A stretch of DNA of 64,000 bases. Source: Unio delphinus (lineage: Eukaryota; Mollusca; Bivalvia; Unionida; Unionidae). The notes under the pieces were generated by a model. The model did no database searches. It was given only the letters and a program-made list of their open reading frames with translations, and had not been told where the DNA came from. The position numbers and the translations under genes were made by a program. The stretch spans positions 5,042,001 to 5,106,000 of the forward strand of contig JAQISU010000057.1 of the NCBI GenBank assembly GCA_029339505.1, in the 5' to 3' direction. Positions 12,301 through 27,300 of this stretch are shown here, piece by piece (within the stretch, counting starts at the first letter, position 1; every line of letters begins with the position of its first letter).

Positions 12301-15300
12301 AGCTTAAACAAATCCTTTGTTTTCTAATCATTTATGTCGATAAGCTGCCAGTTCAGACCAATACTTTGTTCAACAATTAGTTGATCTTGCCGCCAGGCTA
12401 TGATTTTCCTGCCTAATTGTTCATGTCGACCAGCTGCCAGTTCTGACCCATACTTTGTTTAACAATTAGTTAATCTTGCTGCCAATTTTAAGTTTCCTCA
12501 TTTATGTTGGCAAGAGGCCAGTTCCAACCTGGACTTTATTCAACTGTTAGTTGATTTTGCTGCCAGGCTTTAATGTCAAGGTGGGATATAACTTTGACTA
12601 TATATGACTTTGCTCAGTCACAGTGACACTGACTTTTGACTATTTTTGGACAATAGGACATTCTGAGCACAAAATAAGTTTCTTTCTTATCTATAGTATA
12701 AGTGATCTACAAATTTTGAAGTAGTGACATGGCTGATCAAAAGGCATATACTTTTCTCCAAGTGCATGCCATCCACAAAGTTTAATCCAGGACTATGATG
12801 AAGAACTAAAGTGGAAAGCATTTTTCTTCACTCAGTCACAGTAACATTGATCTTTGACCCATGTTCCTCCAAATTAAAAAGCATCTTCCTTACTCTGGTT
12901 GCAAGCTTTTTACAATGATTTTTATGATTTTATGGTCTGTGACAGAAAACTGGAGTATTTGTGTGGATATTGAGAAAAGATGGAATGACAAACTGAAAGA
13001 TATCATGACATAACATGTCCTGCCACATGCATTGGATGCAAAAACATTTACTGAAGTGTTTGACTTTTAACAGTTTTACCAATTTGTTACTGAAGTAAAA
13101 ATGACAAATAATTGGATATAACAAGGTTTTATTTATAAAGCCACCTGGGACGCCCATTGAAATTGCTATTCAAGAGTTGCCAGCTTGATGCTACCTACCC
13201 CAGCCCATGTTGGCTGCCTCAGCGTGTCCTCGAGAAAGGCATTTGCATTCCATTTCCATGGCATGATATTTTCAAACTAAAGAGCTGAAAGTATTGTTAA
13301 AAGCTAATGAAACCCCCAAAAACATAATAACCCCAAAATTGAGGCTTCTTGATAAATTAGGTACACTAAGATTTCCTGTCATTACAATTTATATCTTTTC
13401 TCATATGATTTCATGTACAGGTTTCTTTCTTGCCCAAAACTGAAATCCTCTACAAACATGGGACAAAGAATGCACTCAATAGAAAGTTATTCTGCAAAAC
13501 CAATTCTTCTCAGAGCCATAAAGACCTTGACATTTTGAAACTCAGTTGGGTCTCTTTAATTTCTTATGTGTAAGCCCTCTGCCAATTTGATCAAGGTAGA
13601 CGATCTAGAACTTAAGTTATGATGGAAAAGCCATAAAACCAATTTCTTGTCAGTGATATTGTCCGACACTCCAAACCAGTTGGTTCCTTCTTATTCAATG
13701 TATAAGTCATCTATAAACTTTGGTGAAAGTACATGTTCAAGAACAGAAAGTTTTGTGCAGAAACCATTTTCTTACCTTCAGTCACAGTGAAACTGACATT
13801 TGCCCTTTTGACCCAAAATTCAATGTTAATTTGAACTTATCCAAAGTGCAAGTTATCTACAAAGAATGGTTAAGTCAGTGATGTCAAACTACTACTGTGT
13901 GGAAAACATTTTTCTTTCTGTACAGGTGACATCGACTTTTCGCCTTCTGTTTAAAATAAATAGACTTTTTTCTTACTCCAAGTGCAAACCATACAAAGTT
14001 TTCCATGTGACATTGCAGTGAACTTCATTTATTGTTTAGAAACAAAACTGTTAACAGATGGGCACTATAACAAAATATGCTTTATCTTAAAATAATCTAG
14101 AACTTGCATTTACCTGGACTTCTGAGAGTGAGGGGATTGTTTCAAGCTGCTTGATGTCCTGCACCTGGATGTGATGGCGGATTTTCAGGTGACGTTTCAG
14201 GTCTGAGAGGTTCCCAAACAGGTAATCACAGCTCAAACACTTGAAGACATTGGGCTCAACTCGGTTGGTTTGATTTGTCTTGTCTGGACTAGATGTGGCT
14301 ACGGGCTCCACACAGTCTAGGCCTTTGTGAAACCTTAACAAAATAAGAGTGGAAATTCAGCTCTCAATGTGCTCATCCTGATTCCAAAGAAGCACAGCAA
14401 TATCGTGATGAATTACATTATATATGTATGTAAATAAATAGGTGTGCATGAATGTAATGCCACTGGACTCGTCTTACACTACCAAAACTAGACCAATGAA
14501 AACTGGGTCAATAGTTCTATGGGTATAGGATGTGGATCAATAATAGCACTAAGGGTATAAAATGTAGGTCAATAAAGATCCTATGGGGTTATTGGTTGCG
14601 AGTCAAAAATATTCCTATGGGTACAGGATGTGGGTGAATAATAGCCCTATGGTTATAGAATGTGGGTCAATAGTCTCATGGTTATAGGATGTGGGTCAAT
14701 AATAGTTCTACGGGAGGGTGGTGGGATGGTATATGATGTGGGTCAATAATAGTTCTACGGGAGGGTGGTGGGGTGGTATAGGATGTGGGTCAATAATAGT
14801 TCTACGGGAGGGTGGTGGGGTGGTATAGGATGTGGGTCAATAATAGTTCTACGGGAGGGTGGTGGGGTGGTATAGGATGTGGGTTAATAATAGTCCTATG
14901 GGTAAGGTGGCACTCTTCAGTTTGATATTTTGCATAGGGTTAGAATTTTTAAGAAAAAGAATTTCCTCATTTTTTTTCTGGCTATTTAGAAAAGACCTTG
15001 TGCATCTAAGGTATAGTTCAAAGAACCTTTAATTCCCCTTATTTTGGTGTATGATTGATGGGTGTAATATGGGTTATAGAGTATACAGCTTGGCCTTACT
15101 ACAGATGTACATCTTTCAAAAACGTACCAGCTCCACTTGGTCATTTTCACTTCCTGATCTTCAGAGGTAAATTGTATTTTTTTAAAAAGAGTCAATAGTT
15201 TTTTTTAACACATTTTATATATTTGGTAATTCATTCATTTCACTTTCAGTCTGGCAAAATTCATTTCCCCTATTTTAATAGCTGCTAAGTATAGTCTACT

Positions 15301-18300
15301 TTAGACAAATTCAAGCTGATTTTTGGAGCATAAGGGAGCACTCATTTTAATTTATGTGGGGTATAGGATGTGGGTCATTAATAACCTTATAGGTATAGAA
15401 TATGTGTCAATAATGTACTATGGGTATTGGATTTGCCAACACTTCTGAAAGCTTGACCTTGCCCTTAAGACTAAGGTATGGGCATTATAAATGATTCAAA
15501 ATAAATAAAAAAAACTCTAGTTGCTCATGAGATTCTCTCCATGACAGAGGGCTTCAATTTTTTCTTTGCAAGGCCAGGTATGAAGGTATATGCTGTCTGG
15601 GCATGTATGAAATGTCTGCGAATATGACTACTAATATGATCAGGTTGGGGCTTGGGGTAATTTTCCTGTGAACTTCTGTCACTAGATCAAGCAGATCTTT
15701 CTCCCTGAACTCATACATGACAACCCCGCTTTAGGTATAAGCATAATTATTGCTATTATCTATTATAAGTGTCAACAAACATAATCTGGGCACAAAGTGT
15801 GCAACCCATGAATTACATGCCAGAATTACAGTACATTTGGAAAATACACATTTATTTTTGCTACTAACCTGGTTCTGCAGCTGGTCAAAAGTCTTTTCAC
15901 AATGGCAAAATCCACAAGGATTAAAACCAGAATATAAACATGAAATATACTGAAAGATTATTTATGTACAGCACTCACTTTAACTAGTTACATGTGTAAC
16001 TTAGTGTGAATGATTGTAAACTGGAATTTTGCAATGAGCGTGATCATGTGCACAGAAGTGCTGATTTGTCCTTTTTTCTGATCTGACATGTTTTGAAGTT
16101 TGTAAAGATCCATCTGCTCTAACATTTTCAGTCATATAACATTCACGACTCACACTGTAAAGCATTTCACTAAACATCTGGTGCCATTTTCTTATAAAGT
16201 ATAGACTGGTTTGCTAACTAACTTGCTTATCAATATAACCACTCTTTGAAACAAAGTTCATATTTGAAGAAACTCATCTGTTTACTATGGTCTTTGTTTC
16301 TAGAATGTGAGGTAACTCTTCTGTCATCCATTCACCACTGGCTGTAATGAAACTAGGCAACAGAAGGGTTCCCAAACTATATGAAACTAAGCAACAGAAG
16401 GGTTCCCAAACTGGCATCCATACAGATCATAATTTCTGGTTGGTGTTTTTCTAGATAAGTTCATACGATGTACTATTGTTTGTTGCGCCAATGGTGGTTT
16501 AAGGGTCTAGGGCAATTCGGCGCAGGACAATTTGGAGCGGACGATTCGTCACGGATAATTCGGAGCGGACATTTCGGAGCGGACAATTTGGGGCGGACAA
16601 TTCGGAGCAGGATATTTAAAACATATCTATTTGAAATTTAAACAATTTTTTTTTTATTAATCATGTTTAATAGAACTTTAATACCGTATAAAGTAAAGTT
16701 TATTTAGCTTACTACAAAAAAAGTCATAGCAAATACCAGCAACTCTTCGTTTAACGGTTGATCGGACTCGAGTTGTTTCAAGTTGACCAGTAGATGCTGC
16801 GTGCGAATGTTGAGATGGCGGTTTCATTATCACTCCATTCGCTGTATGACAGCGACCTTTGCAGGAACGATCGCAGCATCTCCATATCTCTTTCTGTTCA
16901 GTTTTTCTTTCCATGTGATAAAGATAACCTTCGTAAACCAGCATTCGTTTTCCTTTCTCTGATTCTACAAATTCTAAAGCCATTTCTATGAGTCTCTTTA
17001 CTTATTTATGCATAGGATAGTTATAATTTAAATAGAAAACAAAAACTAAAACTAAAACTATCGAAATAACTAACTACAATCCATAATGTCTCACAGACTA
17101 TGATGTTGGACTTGCAAGTTTAAAGTTTCAAAGGTGTCTGTCCACTGACCTTTTCAGTCATGCTTATATACACTGGTCCCCCTAGCTACTATGTACTCAC
17201 TTATTGTGTAATTAAATGTCTTGGTTAATTGAAAGCGTCTAGGTTTCAAAACTATGTACTCACTAATTGAAAGCGTGTTTATACTGCGCTTAAAATATAA
17301 AAAATGAATACATTGCAAATTGTCTGCTCCGAATTGTCCGCTCCGAATTACCCGTTTTTTGGTCCCGAATTGTCCGCTCCGAATTGTCCTGCGCCGAATT
17401 GTCTGAGCCGAATTGTCTGGCACCGAATTGTCCGGTTACCCCAATGGCACAGGAAAGAAACTACTTTTTTCAAGATCATGACTTTCTGATCTAGTCAACC
17501 AGAAAAGGCTAACAGGACCATTTGCAATGGGATAATAACAAGTTAGCTGAGGAGAATAAATTCTGCCACTGCACTGAGTAGTCCATGGAGTTGCAAAATC
17601 TTGTCATGATTCACACCTTGTTGGAAATCATAAGCCTAATAATCTGTGTTGTGCGCAATTGAGGAAACTAAACAAAATTGTGGCTTGAATAAGATTGTAT
17701 GCCCAGGTTGATAAAAAAAATACTGGGAAGGAGGTCAAAATTGAATGGAAGGGAAAGAAGATTTTATTTGCTGATAATCAAACAAAAAAATGTACAATGT
17801 GTTTTTGAGGTATGCTATCAAGATATAAGGGATTGTATTAATGCCATCAGCTGTTGCTGCCAACTAAGAGAAGAATGAAACAGTTGATGATCTTGGTGAA
17901 AACTCGTGAGCTGATACTGAGGCTGAACCAGTCAGCATTAAACTGGCAAATGGTTCCTTGGAAACCAAACTAAAGGAACTTGTGTGAGTGTGTGTGTATA
18001 TAATGTGAAAGTACATGCTATGTCTCAACTGATTGCAAATTCATCCCTTTGTACCATAAATCTGTGATCTTGCCATGTCTATTGTGAACCTCAGCATGGA
18101 TATATACTTGAGCTGGCTGAGATCTATGATTGGTCTGAGATTCATGTTGGCCTTGGCTAATAGAAGCCTTGAGGAAAACCTGTTAAATATGGCTTGCAAA
18201 CTATCTCAATCACCTGCTTGCCAAGTAGCAATTAAAATTTCCTTTCTGATAAGTGGCAAATCATCATGGAAGGGAAAGTCAAGAGGGGAAGGGGTTGTAA

Positions 18301-21300
18301 TAAATGAAATTTGAAGACCCTCCAAAATAAGTTTGATTTGAGAGGGTGTCCGCAGTTTGTCTTGCCAGTGTGAATGCTGGTGTGTTGGCCAGTTAATTTG
18401 GCTGCTTCAATGGATAGTCCACCTACTGAGTTGTTTCCTTGTCTCTTAGCTGGATTGGCAGCCAAACTGTCAGCTGGATCAGCTGTTTCCCCTTATAGGT
18501 TCACATACAGCACAGCACACAACCGTGACAGATTCATGGCTATTGATTATGGAGTATGGCTCACTGGACAGCTGAACTGGCTGGTCAACAACCAGAATGG
18601 CAATATATGGCCTGGACTCACATGGTATGGTTATCTTGAGATATCCATGATTGTGAGAGGAATATTCACTTAGTAAAGTGTATCTTGAGTGGGTGTTTGA
18701 GGAATAACCAACTGAACAGAGATATTCATGGGTGTTAGACAATTATTCACCTGCTGTAGTGTATCCTGAGATATCCTTGGGTGTTAGGGGAATATCCAAC
18801 TGATATAGTGTCTCTTGATACATTTGTATTAGGGAAATACTCACCTGGTATAATCTTGAGACACATGTTAGAGGAATACTTACCTAGTATAGTATATACT
18901 GAGATATTTATTAGCATTGGAGGAATACTCACCTCATTTAGCATATTTGAGATGTCTGTGTTGAAGAAATTTTGATTGGAATAGTGTATCTTGAGATATG
19001 TCAACAGATGTTAGAGGAGTAGTCACCTGGAATAGCATAACTTAAGATATGTCCATGGGTGTTAGCGGAGTACTCACCTGGTATAGTGTATCTTCAGAAC
19101 CCATGGGTGTTTAAAGAATATCCACCAGTAATAGTCTATCTTGAGACATGTCCATGGGTGTTAGAAGAAAACTCACCTGGTATAATGTATCTTGTGATAT
19201 CCATTGGTGTAAGAGGAATACTCACCTGGTATAGTGTATCTTGTGATATCCATTGGTGTAAGAGGAATACTCACCTGGTATAGTGTATCTTGTGATATCC
19301 AATGGTGTAAGAGGAATACTCACCTGGTATAGTGTATCTTGTGATATCCATTGGTGTAAGAGGAATACTCACCTGGTATAGTGTATCATGTAATAACCAT
19401 TGGTGTAAGAGGAATACTCACCTGGTATAGTGTATCTTGAGATATCCATGGGTATTTGACGAGTAGTCACAATGGGCACATGCGAACCTACGTGTCACCT
19501 CATGTGTTTCCATGTGGCGCTTTAGGTGGCTACGTTGTGTGGCCTCATAAGAACACCTGAAGGAGAAGAAAAATAAATAAATCAAGAAATTGATTAACTG
19601 TAGACCAAGTAATTAAACAATAACAATAAGTATAACAATCTTAAGTTATAATTTCCTGATATCACAATTACTGCAAAAACACAATTACTGTATTATCAAC
19701 TGTATGAATTTGATGTGTATAAAAAAGGGGTCAAGATTTATCATAAATAAAAAGATATTTCACTAGAAATTAACTTGACAAAGTTCCTGAACTGGTATAT
19801 TTGGTTATATGGCCTTAGGTAGTCATGAATAATTGCAGTGTAAACATGCATTGCTTTTAACAGACACATGTGCTTGACTTACTTGTCACATTTGAAGATC
19901 TTGCCATCTTTGTGTGAGCGTACATGCCACCTAAGTGCAGTTTTAGACTTGTACGCTTTGCCACACTCTGTACACACAAAAGGCTTGTCCGTGGAGTGTC
20001 GTAACATGTGAGCTTGGAGGTTGTTCTTGCTCCTGCATGCATGGGGACACGTAGGACACTTGAACGGTTTGATCCCCTCATGGATCCAAATATGCTTCTG
20101 TAGTTCTGAGTTGGCACGGAAAAACAACTTGTCACAGTGAGGGCATTTATATGATCTACGGCCTGTGAAAAAAAAAAAAAATTAATTTCTTCACTAGGTG
20201 ACAAACTAAATGTTCAGAATTAAAAGAAATCTTTGTTGTGAAGACAAAATGAATTTAATAACTGAATGTTAATTCATAAATATTTTGCATATCAATTTTT
20301 GTAGTTTGGCTACAAATTACATTTCGTTGTTTGTTTAATGTGAGAATTTGAATTAGAGAGAAATGACATAAATTGCATTCAAGATAATTAGCATAAACTG
20401 CATTGCACACTGGGTACAATTATATGCATAAACTGAATTTGACACTGGGTACCATTTTTTACATTAGAACTAATATACATTGCAAAGACAATTGTAAAAC
20501 AACCACAATACACTAAAATGGCATAAATTCAAATGACAAATGTTATGAAAATTTACATAGGGTACAGACATTTAAAACTGGGTGGTGATGGTGTGTGTTG
20601 TACAGAAAGAAAATTGGTACTTAATCAAGAAATGTGAATCTACTGAATTCAATTTTAGATAATCTCCAAAAATCCTCGTATTCTGAGTTGCACTATTTAA
20701 AAAAAACAACATCTGTTGAAACTTATAATGGGCTAAATGGTGTGAAAAATCAATATGGTTTTCTTGACACAATTAGACTTTTATTGTGTTATGCACCATT
20801 AAATAAATGCCAACTGTACTTAATATTTAGTGTGTTTGTGATATTTTTGATTTTTAATTTAGTTTTAACACTCTGAGCCATATCGCTAAGATGTCTGAAA
20901 TTTTCAGTTTATAGTGATGTCTAGTACTGGGGCATCATGCTGCAGACACATGACATCATGTCTCACCCAGTCACATTATTCCAACACCAGGCTGATCAGA
21001 ACTAACACTAACCTCTTAAAGCTGAGCACCAACAAGGCAAGACAACTGCTAGTACCATTTTTATAAGTCTTTGGTATGATTTTGCTGGGGTTAAAAACCA
21101 TGACCTCCCACATCTGAGGCAGACATTCTAACCACTTTATATATTTAGAGTAATGTGACTCCATAGAAAATACTGCCTGATAAAAATGCAGGGGTGAACC
21201 AAAATCAAAGGACCATACAAAATGTCATAGTAGACCTGTGAATCATATAGAAATCCTAGTAATCTGGTTCACAATACACATCACAATACCTAGTAAAATA

Positions 21301-24300
21301 AATGATGCATATTGGTCTTTTACATGATGCAGTATTTAATGTGCAATGTGATATGCAACACAATGCAGCAAATGCTAGTCTGTAAACAGTGAAAATATCT
21401 TGGTTACTTGTGGGCATATTTGGATGCCAGACTGGCATATAATCTTTGAAATATGGCCATATTATGCATAGTGGAAATTTCCAGATGCCAGACTGGCACA
21501 TACTTTTCTGAAAGAAGGCCACATTCCAATATTATGCTACCTTTTGTTGATAAGTTGTAAAAAAAACATGCTGACATAACTTTTTCATCCATAACATTCT
21601 AGAAACAGACTTGTTTACATAGCATGAGTTCAAGATCAGTCTTGTTTACAGTTAGACGAGGCTTATCCATCAGAAATCTTAGTATATTAATACATTATAG
21701 GTCAAGCAAAAATATGTATAAATAGGGATTTCATAAATAAAAAACTCCTGTTCCAGATCAATCTGTGGAAGTCCAGCTGTTTAGTTTATGTCCAGTGTAA
21801 TTTGAAAACAATTATTTATTTAAAATATTGATGGAAATTACTAATGTGCTCATTCACTTTTGTTGGATTGTATACACTACTTCTGACTATTGTGAACTCA
21901 AAAAATCTTCTGGATTGCATCCTTGTGTTACATCAGGACATTCAAGGTTAATGAAATTCATTTCATTCTATATTTTTTAAGAACATTCCTTTTTTGGACA
22001 TGTGATAGGACATTTCGGATTGTCTGGGATTTAATTCACATGTCTTTCTAGTTTTCATTTTGTAATGTAGGATAAAAATGATTTATTTTTTTACTTAATG
22101 CGTTTGTTCCACTGTTTTCTGTAACATATTTTAATACCAAAGTCATAACACCACACAGAGGAAATTTCCAGATTACAGACTGGCACATAATTTTCTCAAA
22201 GTAGGCCATACTACACACAGTGCAAATTTCCAGATGCCAAACTGGCACACAATCTTCTGAAAACAGGCCATACTATACAGTGGAAATTTCCAGATGCCAA
22301 ACTGGTACACATCTTCTGAAAACAGGCCATACTATACAGTGGAAATTTCCAGATGCCAAACTGGTACACATCTTCTGAAAACAGGCCATACTAAACAGTT
22401 GTACTCTCATAGCTCATTCAATGTTTGGATTTTTTTAAAACTATTTATTGTTGTTCTGATTAGAAATAATTCTCCATTTGAAAGAATAGAGATTTTTTTT
22501 CTTTAAAAAAACCCAAAAATCTATGAATTATTTCTATGATGTATCATGACTCATAATATTGTAAGAGTTGTATCTGTACATGGTCTCAGTTGTATCAGAA
22601 CATGGTCTCAGTTGTATCTGTATATGGTCTCAGTTGTATCTGTACATGGTCTCTGTTGTATCTGTACATGATCTCTGCTGCTGTGACATATTACAAAGAA
22701 TAAAAACTATTGACTTCAACCAATACATTAAATATACAAGAAATATCATGATATCAATGTGCATTAATAAATTGTTTCTAGATCACAGTGGTCTAAATTT
22801 CACTGATGGTGTAATACTGAATATGACATTTAAATACCAATACATGTGAATGAAAAGTAATAGTCTAAGAAAAGAACTCCATCATCAATTGATACCTGAA
22901 ATTGTTTTAGAATATGGCTGAAAACTGACTTACCCATCTTTCCCTGTAGCTTATGTTTGTACCCTGTGATTTTCTGTAGTTCTTCTTTATTAGCATCAGG
23001 GTGCTTTACAATAACATGGTTCCGCAATTGCTTTACACTGGAAAGATAAGAAAATACATGCCTCAATTATCAGGCAACAAAAATTCAGGCATGTCTTCTC
23101 TGATCCATTAAATGATAACACCTGAAATATTTTATCTTTGTTACATTGATAGCTGTAGCAAGCAAGTCAAACACTTACTCCTGATTAATTACTGGCTGTA
23201 GCAGGCATGTCAAACACATACTCCTGATTAATTACTGGCTGTAGCAAGCAAGTCAAACACTTACTCCTGATTAATTACTGGCTGTAGCTGGCAAGTCAAA
23301 CACTTACTCCTGATTAATTACTGGCTGTAGCAGGCAAGTCAAACACTTACTCCTGATTATTTACTGGCCGTAGCAGGCAAGTCAAACACTTACTCCTGAT
23401 TAATTACTGGCTGTAGCAGGTAAAATCCTAGTACTGATGATTGCAGCAGTCAAGTAAAAAAAAATTAGTTCTGATTGTAAATGTTATTGATTTTAAGCAT
23501 GTTGACTGTCAGTATTATTGACTATAGGAGGTAAGTCAAAAACTTAATCCATTCAAACAGTATTAATGACTGCAGGAGGCAAGTTAAAAACTTAATCCTG
23601 ATTTTCAGTGGTATTGATTGTAGCAGGCAAGTCAAAAACTTAATCCTGATTGTTAGTATTATAGGCTGCAAAGGCAAGCAAAAAATTCTTAGTTGTCAGT
23701 ATTATTAACTTTAGAGGTAAGTCAAAACCTTAACCCTGATTGTCAATATTATTAGCTGTAGCAGGCTTTTCAATACATTAGTCCTGATTGTAACAATCTC
23801 TTTAATCAGAATGGGAAGTTCATGCATGATATAAGACAACAACTTGACATCTACCAATTATGGAGAAAAAACTTCATACAAATAATTGTTAACCTTTCAA
23901 ACTGCTGGTCACATTCTGGACACTCTACTCCCTTGAGACCTTTGTGCTTCAGTTGATGATTCCAGAGCTGGGTCCTGCTGATAGCAATAAAGTCACAATC
24001 ATTACAGGGATATGTTGCATTCTCATGTTCTTTCTCGAAATGCCGCTTCAAGTTGTCTTTTGTGATGGTCCGATATCCACACTTTGGACAGGCAAATGGT
24101 TTTTCTCCTGGGATTAAAATAGAAACAATGAACAATGTATTATTTAATGCTATTTTACCTTTTAAGAGTCATTATGAAGGTATATTTTGACTTTGTCATA
24201 AATTGTACTTCGTTTAGGAGATAGGAACAGAAAAATAAAAGGATTTTGGTCATGAATTAAAATCTGACTAATGTGTCAATTTTAAAAGACACTGTATATT

Positions 24301-27300
24301 TACTTTCTTTTTCAAGGTATATTGTTATGCATATTTAATCTGTAGTGTTAATTTTTTCCCATGATTATATTATGCATAACTATTCTGGACCTGACCTTGT
24401 CTGAAATCAAGTTCATTTTCTATCTGCCCAGTAACCTTTATTTTGATGTGTGTGATTTGGATTTTTAACATGGCTTCAACCCATTCACATTATCTCGACA
24501 CCAGGCAGAACAATCCTAACACTAACCTCCCAATGCTGCACACCAAGTGAGACAGCTGTTAAGTACCATATGACCTGACCAGGGATCAAACCCATGACTT
24601 CCTGCATCCAAGGTGGATACTCTAACCACTAGGCCACTGTAGCGGTTTTATTTTGGTAAACAAAAAATACATAAGCAATATTTCTCTATTTAAATAATAA
24701 GATCAATATTAATTAAGGTAATCACTTATTTGGGTCTGAGTCTAGGACACTGGCATTCCCCACAGAATGTACCCCATCTTAATCATTTTTTTATTATAAT
24801 TTTGATAACTGATCTATTTTGGTTTACAATTTAGAATTTTCTAGAAATGAACTTTGGAAATCCATTCTTGCTCACTGAGTTGTACCAGTGTTGAAGTTGT
24901 AGTTCAATGATCTATTCTAGATGTACCAGTGTTGAAGTTGTAGTTCAATAATCTATTCTAGATGTACCAATCAGTGTTCAAGTTGTAGTTCAATTATCTA
25001 TTCGAGTTGTACCAGTTTTGAAGTTGCAGTTCAATGATCTATTCTAGATGTACCAATCAGTGTTCAAGATGGAGTTCAATGATCTATTCTAGATGTACCA
25101 GTGTTCACATTGCAGTTAAATTATCTATTCGAGTTGTACCAGTGTTCAAGTTGTAGTTAATTGATCTATTCTAGATGTATCAATCAGTGCTCAAGTTGTA
25201 GTTCAATGATATATTCTAGATGTACCAGTGTTCAAATTGCAGCAAAATTATCTATTCGAGTTGTACCAGTTACAGTTCAGTGATCTATTCTAGCTGTACC
25301 AGACAGTGTTCAAGTTGTAGTTCAATGATCTATTCTAGCTGTACCAGACAGTGTTCAAGTTGTAGTTAAATTATCTATTCAAGTTGCACCAGTGTTCAAG
25401 TTACAGTTCAATGATCTATTCTTGATGTATCAATCAGTGCTCAAGTTGTAGTTCAATGATCTATTCCACATGTATCAATCAGTGTTCAAGTTATAGTTCA
25501 ATGATCTATTCTAGATGTACCAGTGTTCAAATTGCAGTTAAATTATCTATTCGAGTTGCACCATTGTTCAAGTTACAGTTCAATGATCTATTCTAGATGT
25601 ACCAATCAGTGCTCAAGTTGTAGTTCAATAATCTATTCAAGATGTACTAATCAGTGTTCAAGTTGTAGTTCAATTATTTATTCTAAATGTATCAGTGTTC
25701 AAGTTGCAGGTAAATTATCTATTCGAGTTGTACCAGTGTTCAAGTTGCAGTTCAGTGATCTATTCTAGATGTAGCAGTCAGTGTTCAAATTGTAGTTCAA
25801 TAATCTATTCTAGATGTACTAATCAGTGTTCAAGTTGTAGTTCAATTATTTATTCTAAATGTATCAGTGTTCAAATTGCAGGTAAATTATCTATTCGAGT
25901 TGTACCAGTGTTCAAGTTGCAGTTCAGTGATCTATTCTAGATGTACCAGTCAGTGTTCAAATTGTAGTTCAATGATATAATATAGATGTACCAGTGTTCA
26001 AATTGCTGTTCAATATATATTATAAAAATACAAGTGTTCAAGTTGTAGTTCAATGATCTTTTCTAGATGTACCAGTCAGTGTTCAAGTTGTAGTTAAATG
26101 ATCTATTCAAGATATATAAATGTTCAAATTGTAGTTCAATGATCTATTAAAGATGTACCAGTGTTCAAATTGTAGTTCAATGATCTACTCATGATGTACC
26201 ATAGTTCATGTTATAGTTCAATTTTAGCTGATCAAAAAATTGGAATTTGATATATGTGAAGGTAATGACATAATCTGTTAAAACTTGGAATAAAAAATCC
26301 ACCAAAATTGGGATGATTGACAACTCGGAGTGAATGGCTCCTAAAATCAATAGATTTTTCCACCAGCAAAGGAAAACACATGTACCATAGTGTGCTGAAA
26401 TTTGTTAAGTAGAATTAAAACCAATAATTGAGAATGAAATGGATAGGCACAATCTATTTCAGTCAGGGTGACACTTAACATGGATCTGCTAATCCCAACA
26501 AGGTTTTTCCTTTGGCTAAGGGAAAACAAGCTGTGTTGAAAACTATTCAATGGAATTAAAATTATTATACAGAAATATACAACAATGGCTACTAATGCAA
26601 AGGCTCGAGTTCTTCCCTTCTTTAATAGGAACACCATTTTCATTGAGGACCAACTTAATAACACAAGAAGTCTTCTGGTGAAAACCCAGTGTCAATATGA
26701 CCTTCTGTTCAAGCAGAACAGCAATAACAAGATTTTCAATATGGCCGCCATTGTGTCCATACTGGATGTTAGATCAGCATAATTTGCATTTAGGATCAAC
26801 TAGACAACATAAAATGTCTTTTAATGAAAACATGTTAATATGGCCATCCATTCAGAAAGAATAGCGATAACAAGATTTTCAAGAAGTCAATGTGACAGCC
26901 ATATTGGATGTCCAAGAAGCACCATTTTTCTTTTAGGACCAACCTGACCATGGGATGAGTGCATGTGTAAAGTTTCAAGGCAGTCCTCCGTGTTGTTTAT
27001 GAGGAGCTGTAACAAGAAACTTGTGCTAATGGACAAACTGATAACAGATGCTGGGCTACAGACCATCCCATAAGATCATTTGGTCTATGACCAGCAGAGG
27101 TAAAAACATGAACAAATAGTCAGGAAAATTGTCTGGAGGTTCTTTGGGCAGAACCCATTAGACCTACCCAACTAAATTATGCGTGTGATTAGAATATTTT
27201 TTAAACATAGCTTTATTTTTCAGTGATATGACTATGATGTATGCAGTGAGGCAGTTTATAGTGATGTCTAGCACTGGGGGCATCACGCTGCAGGCATTAA

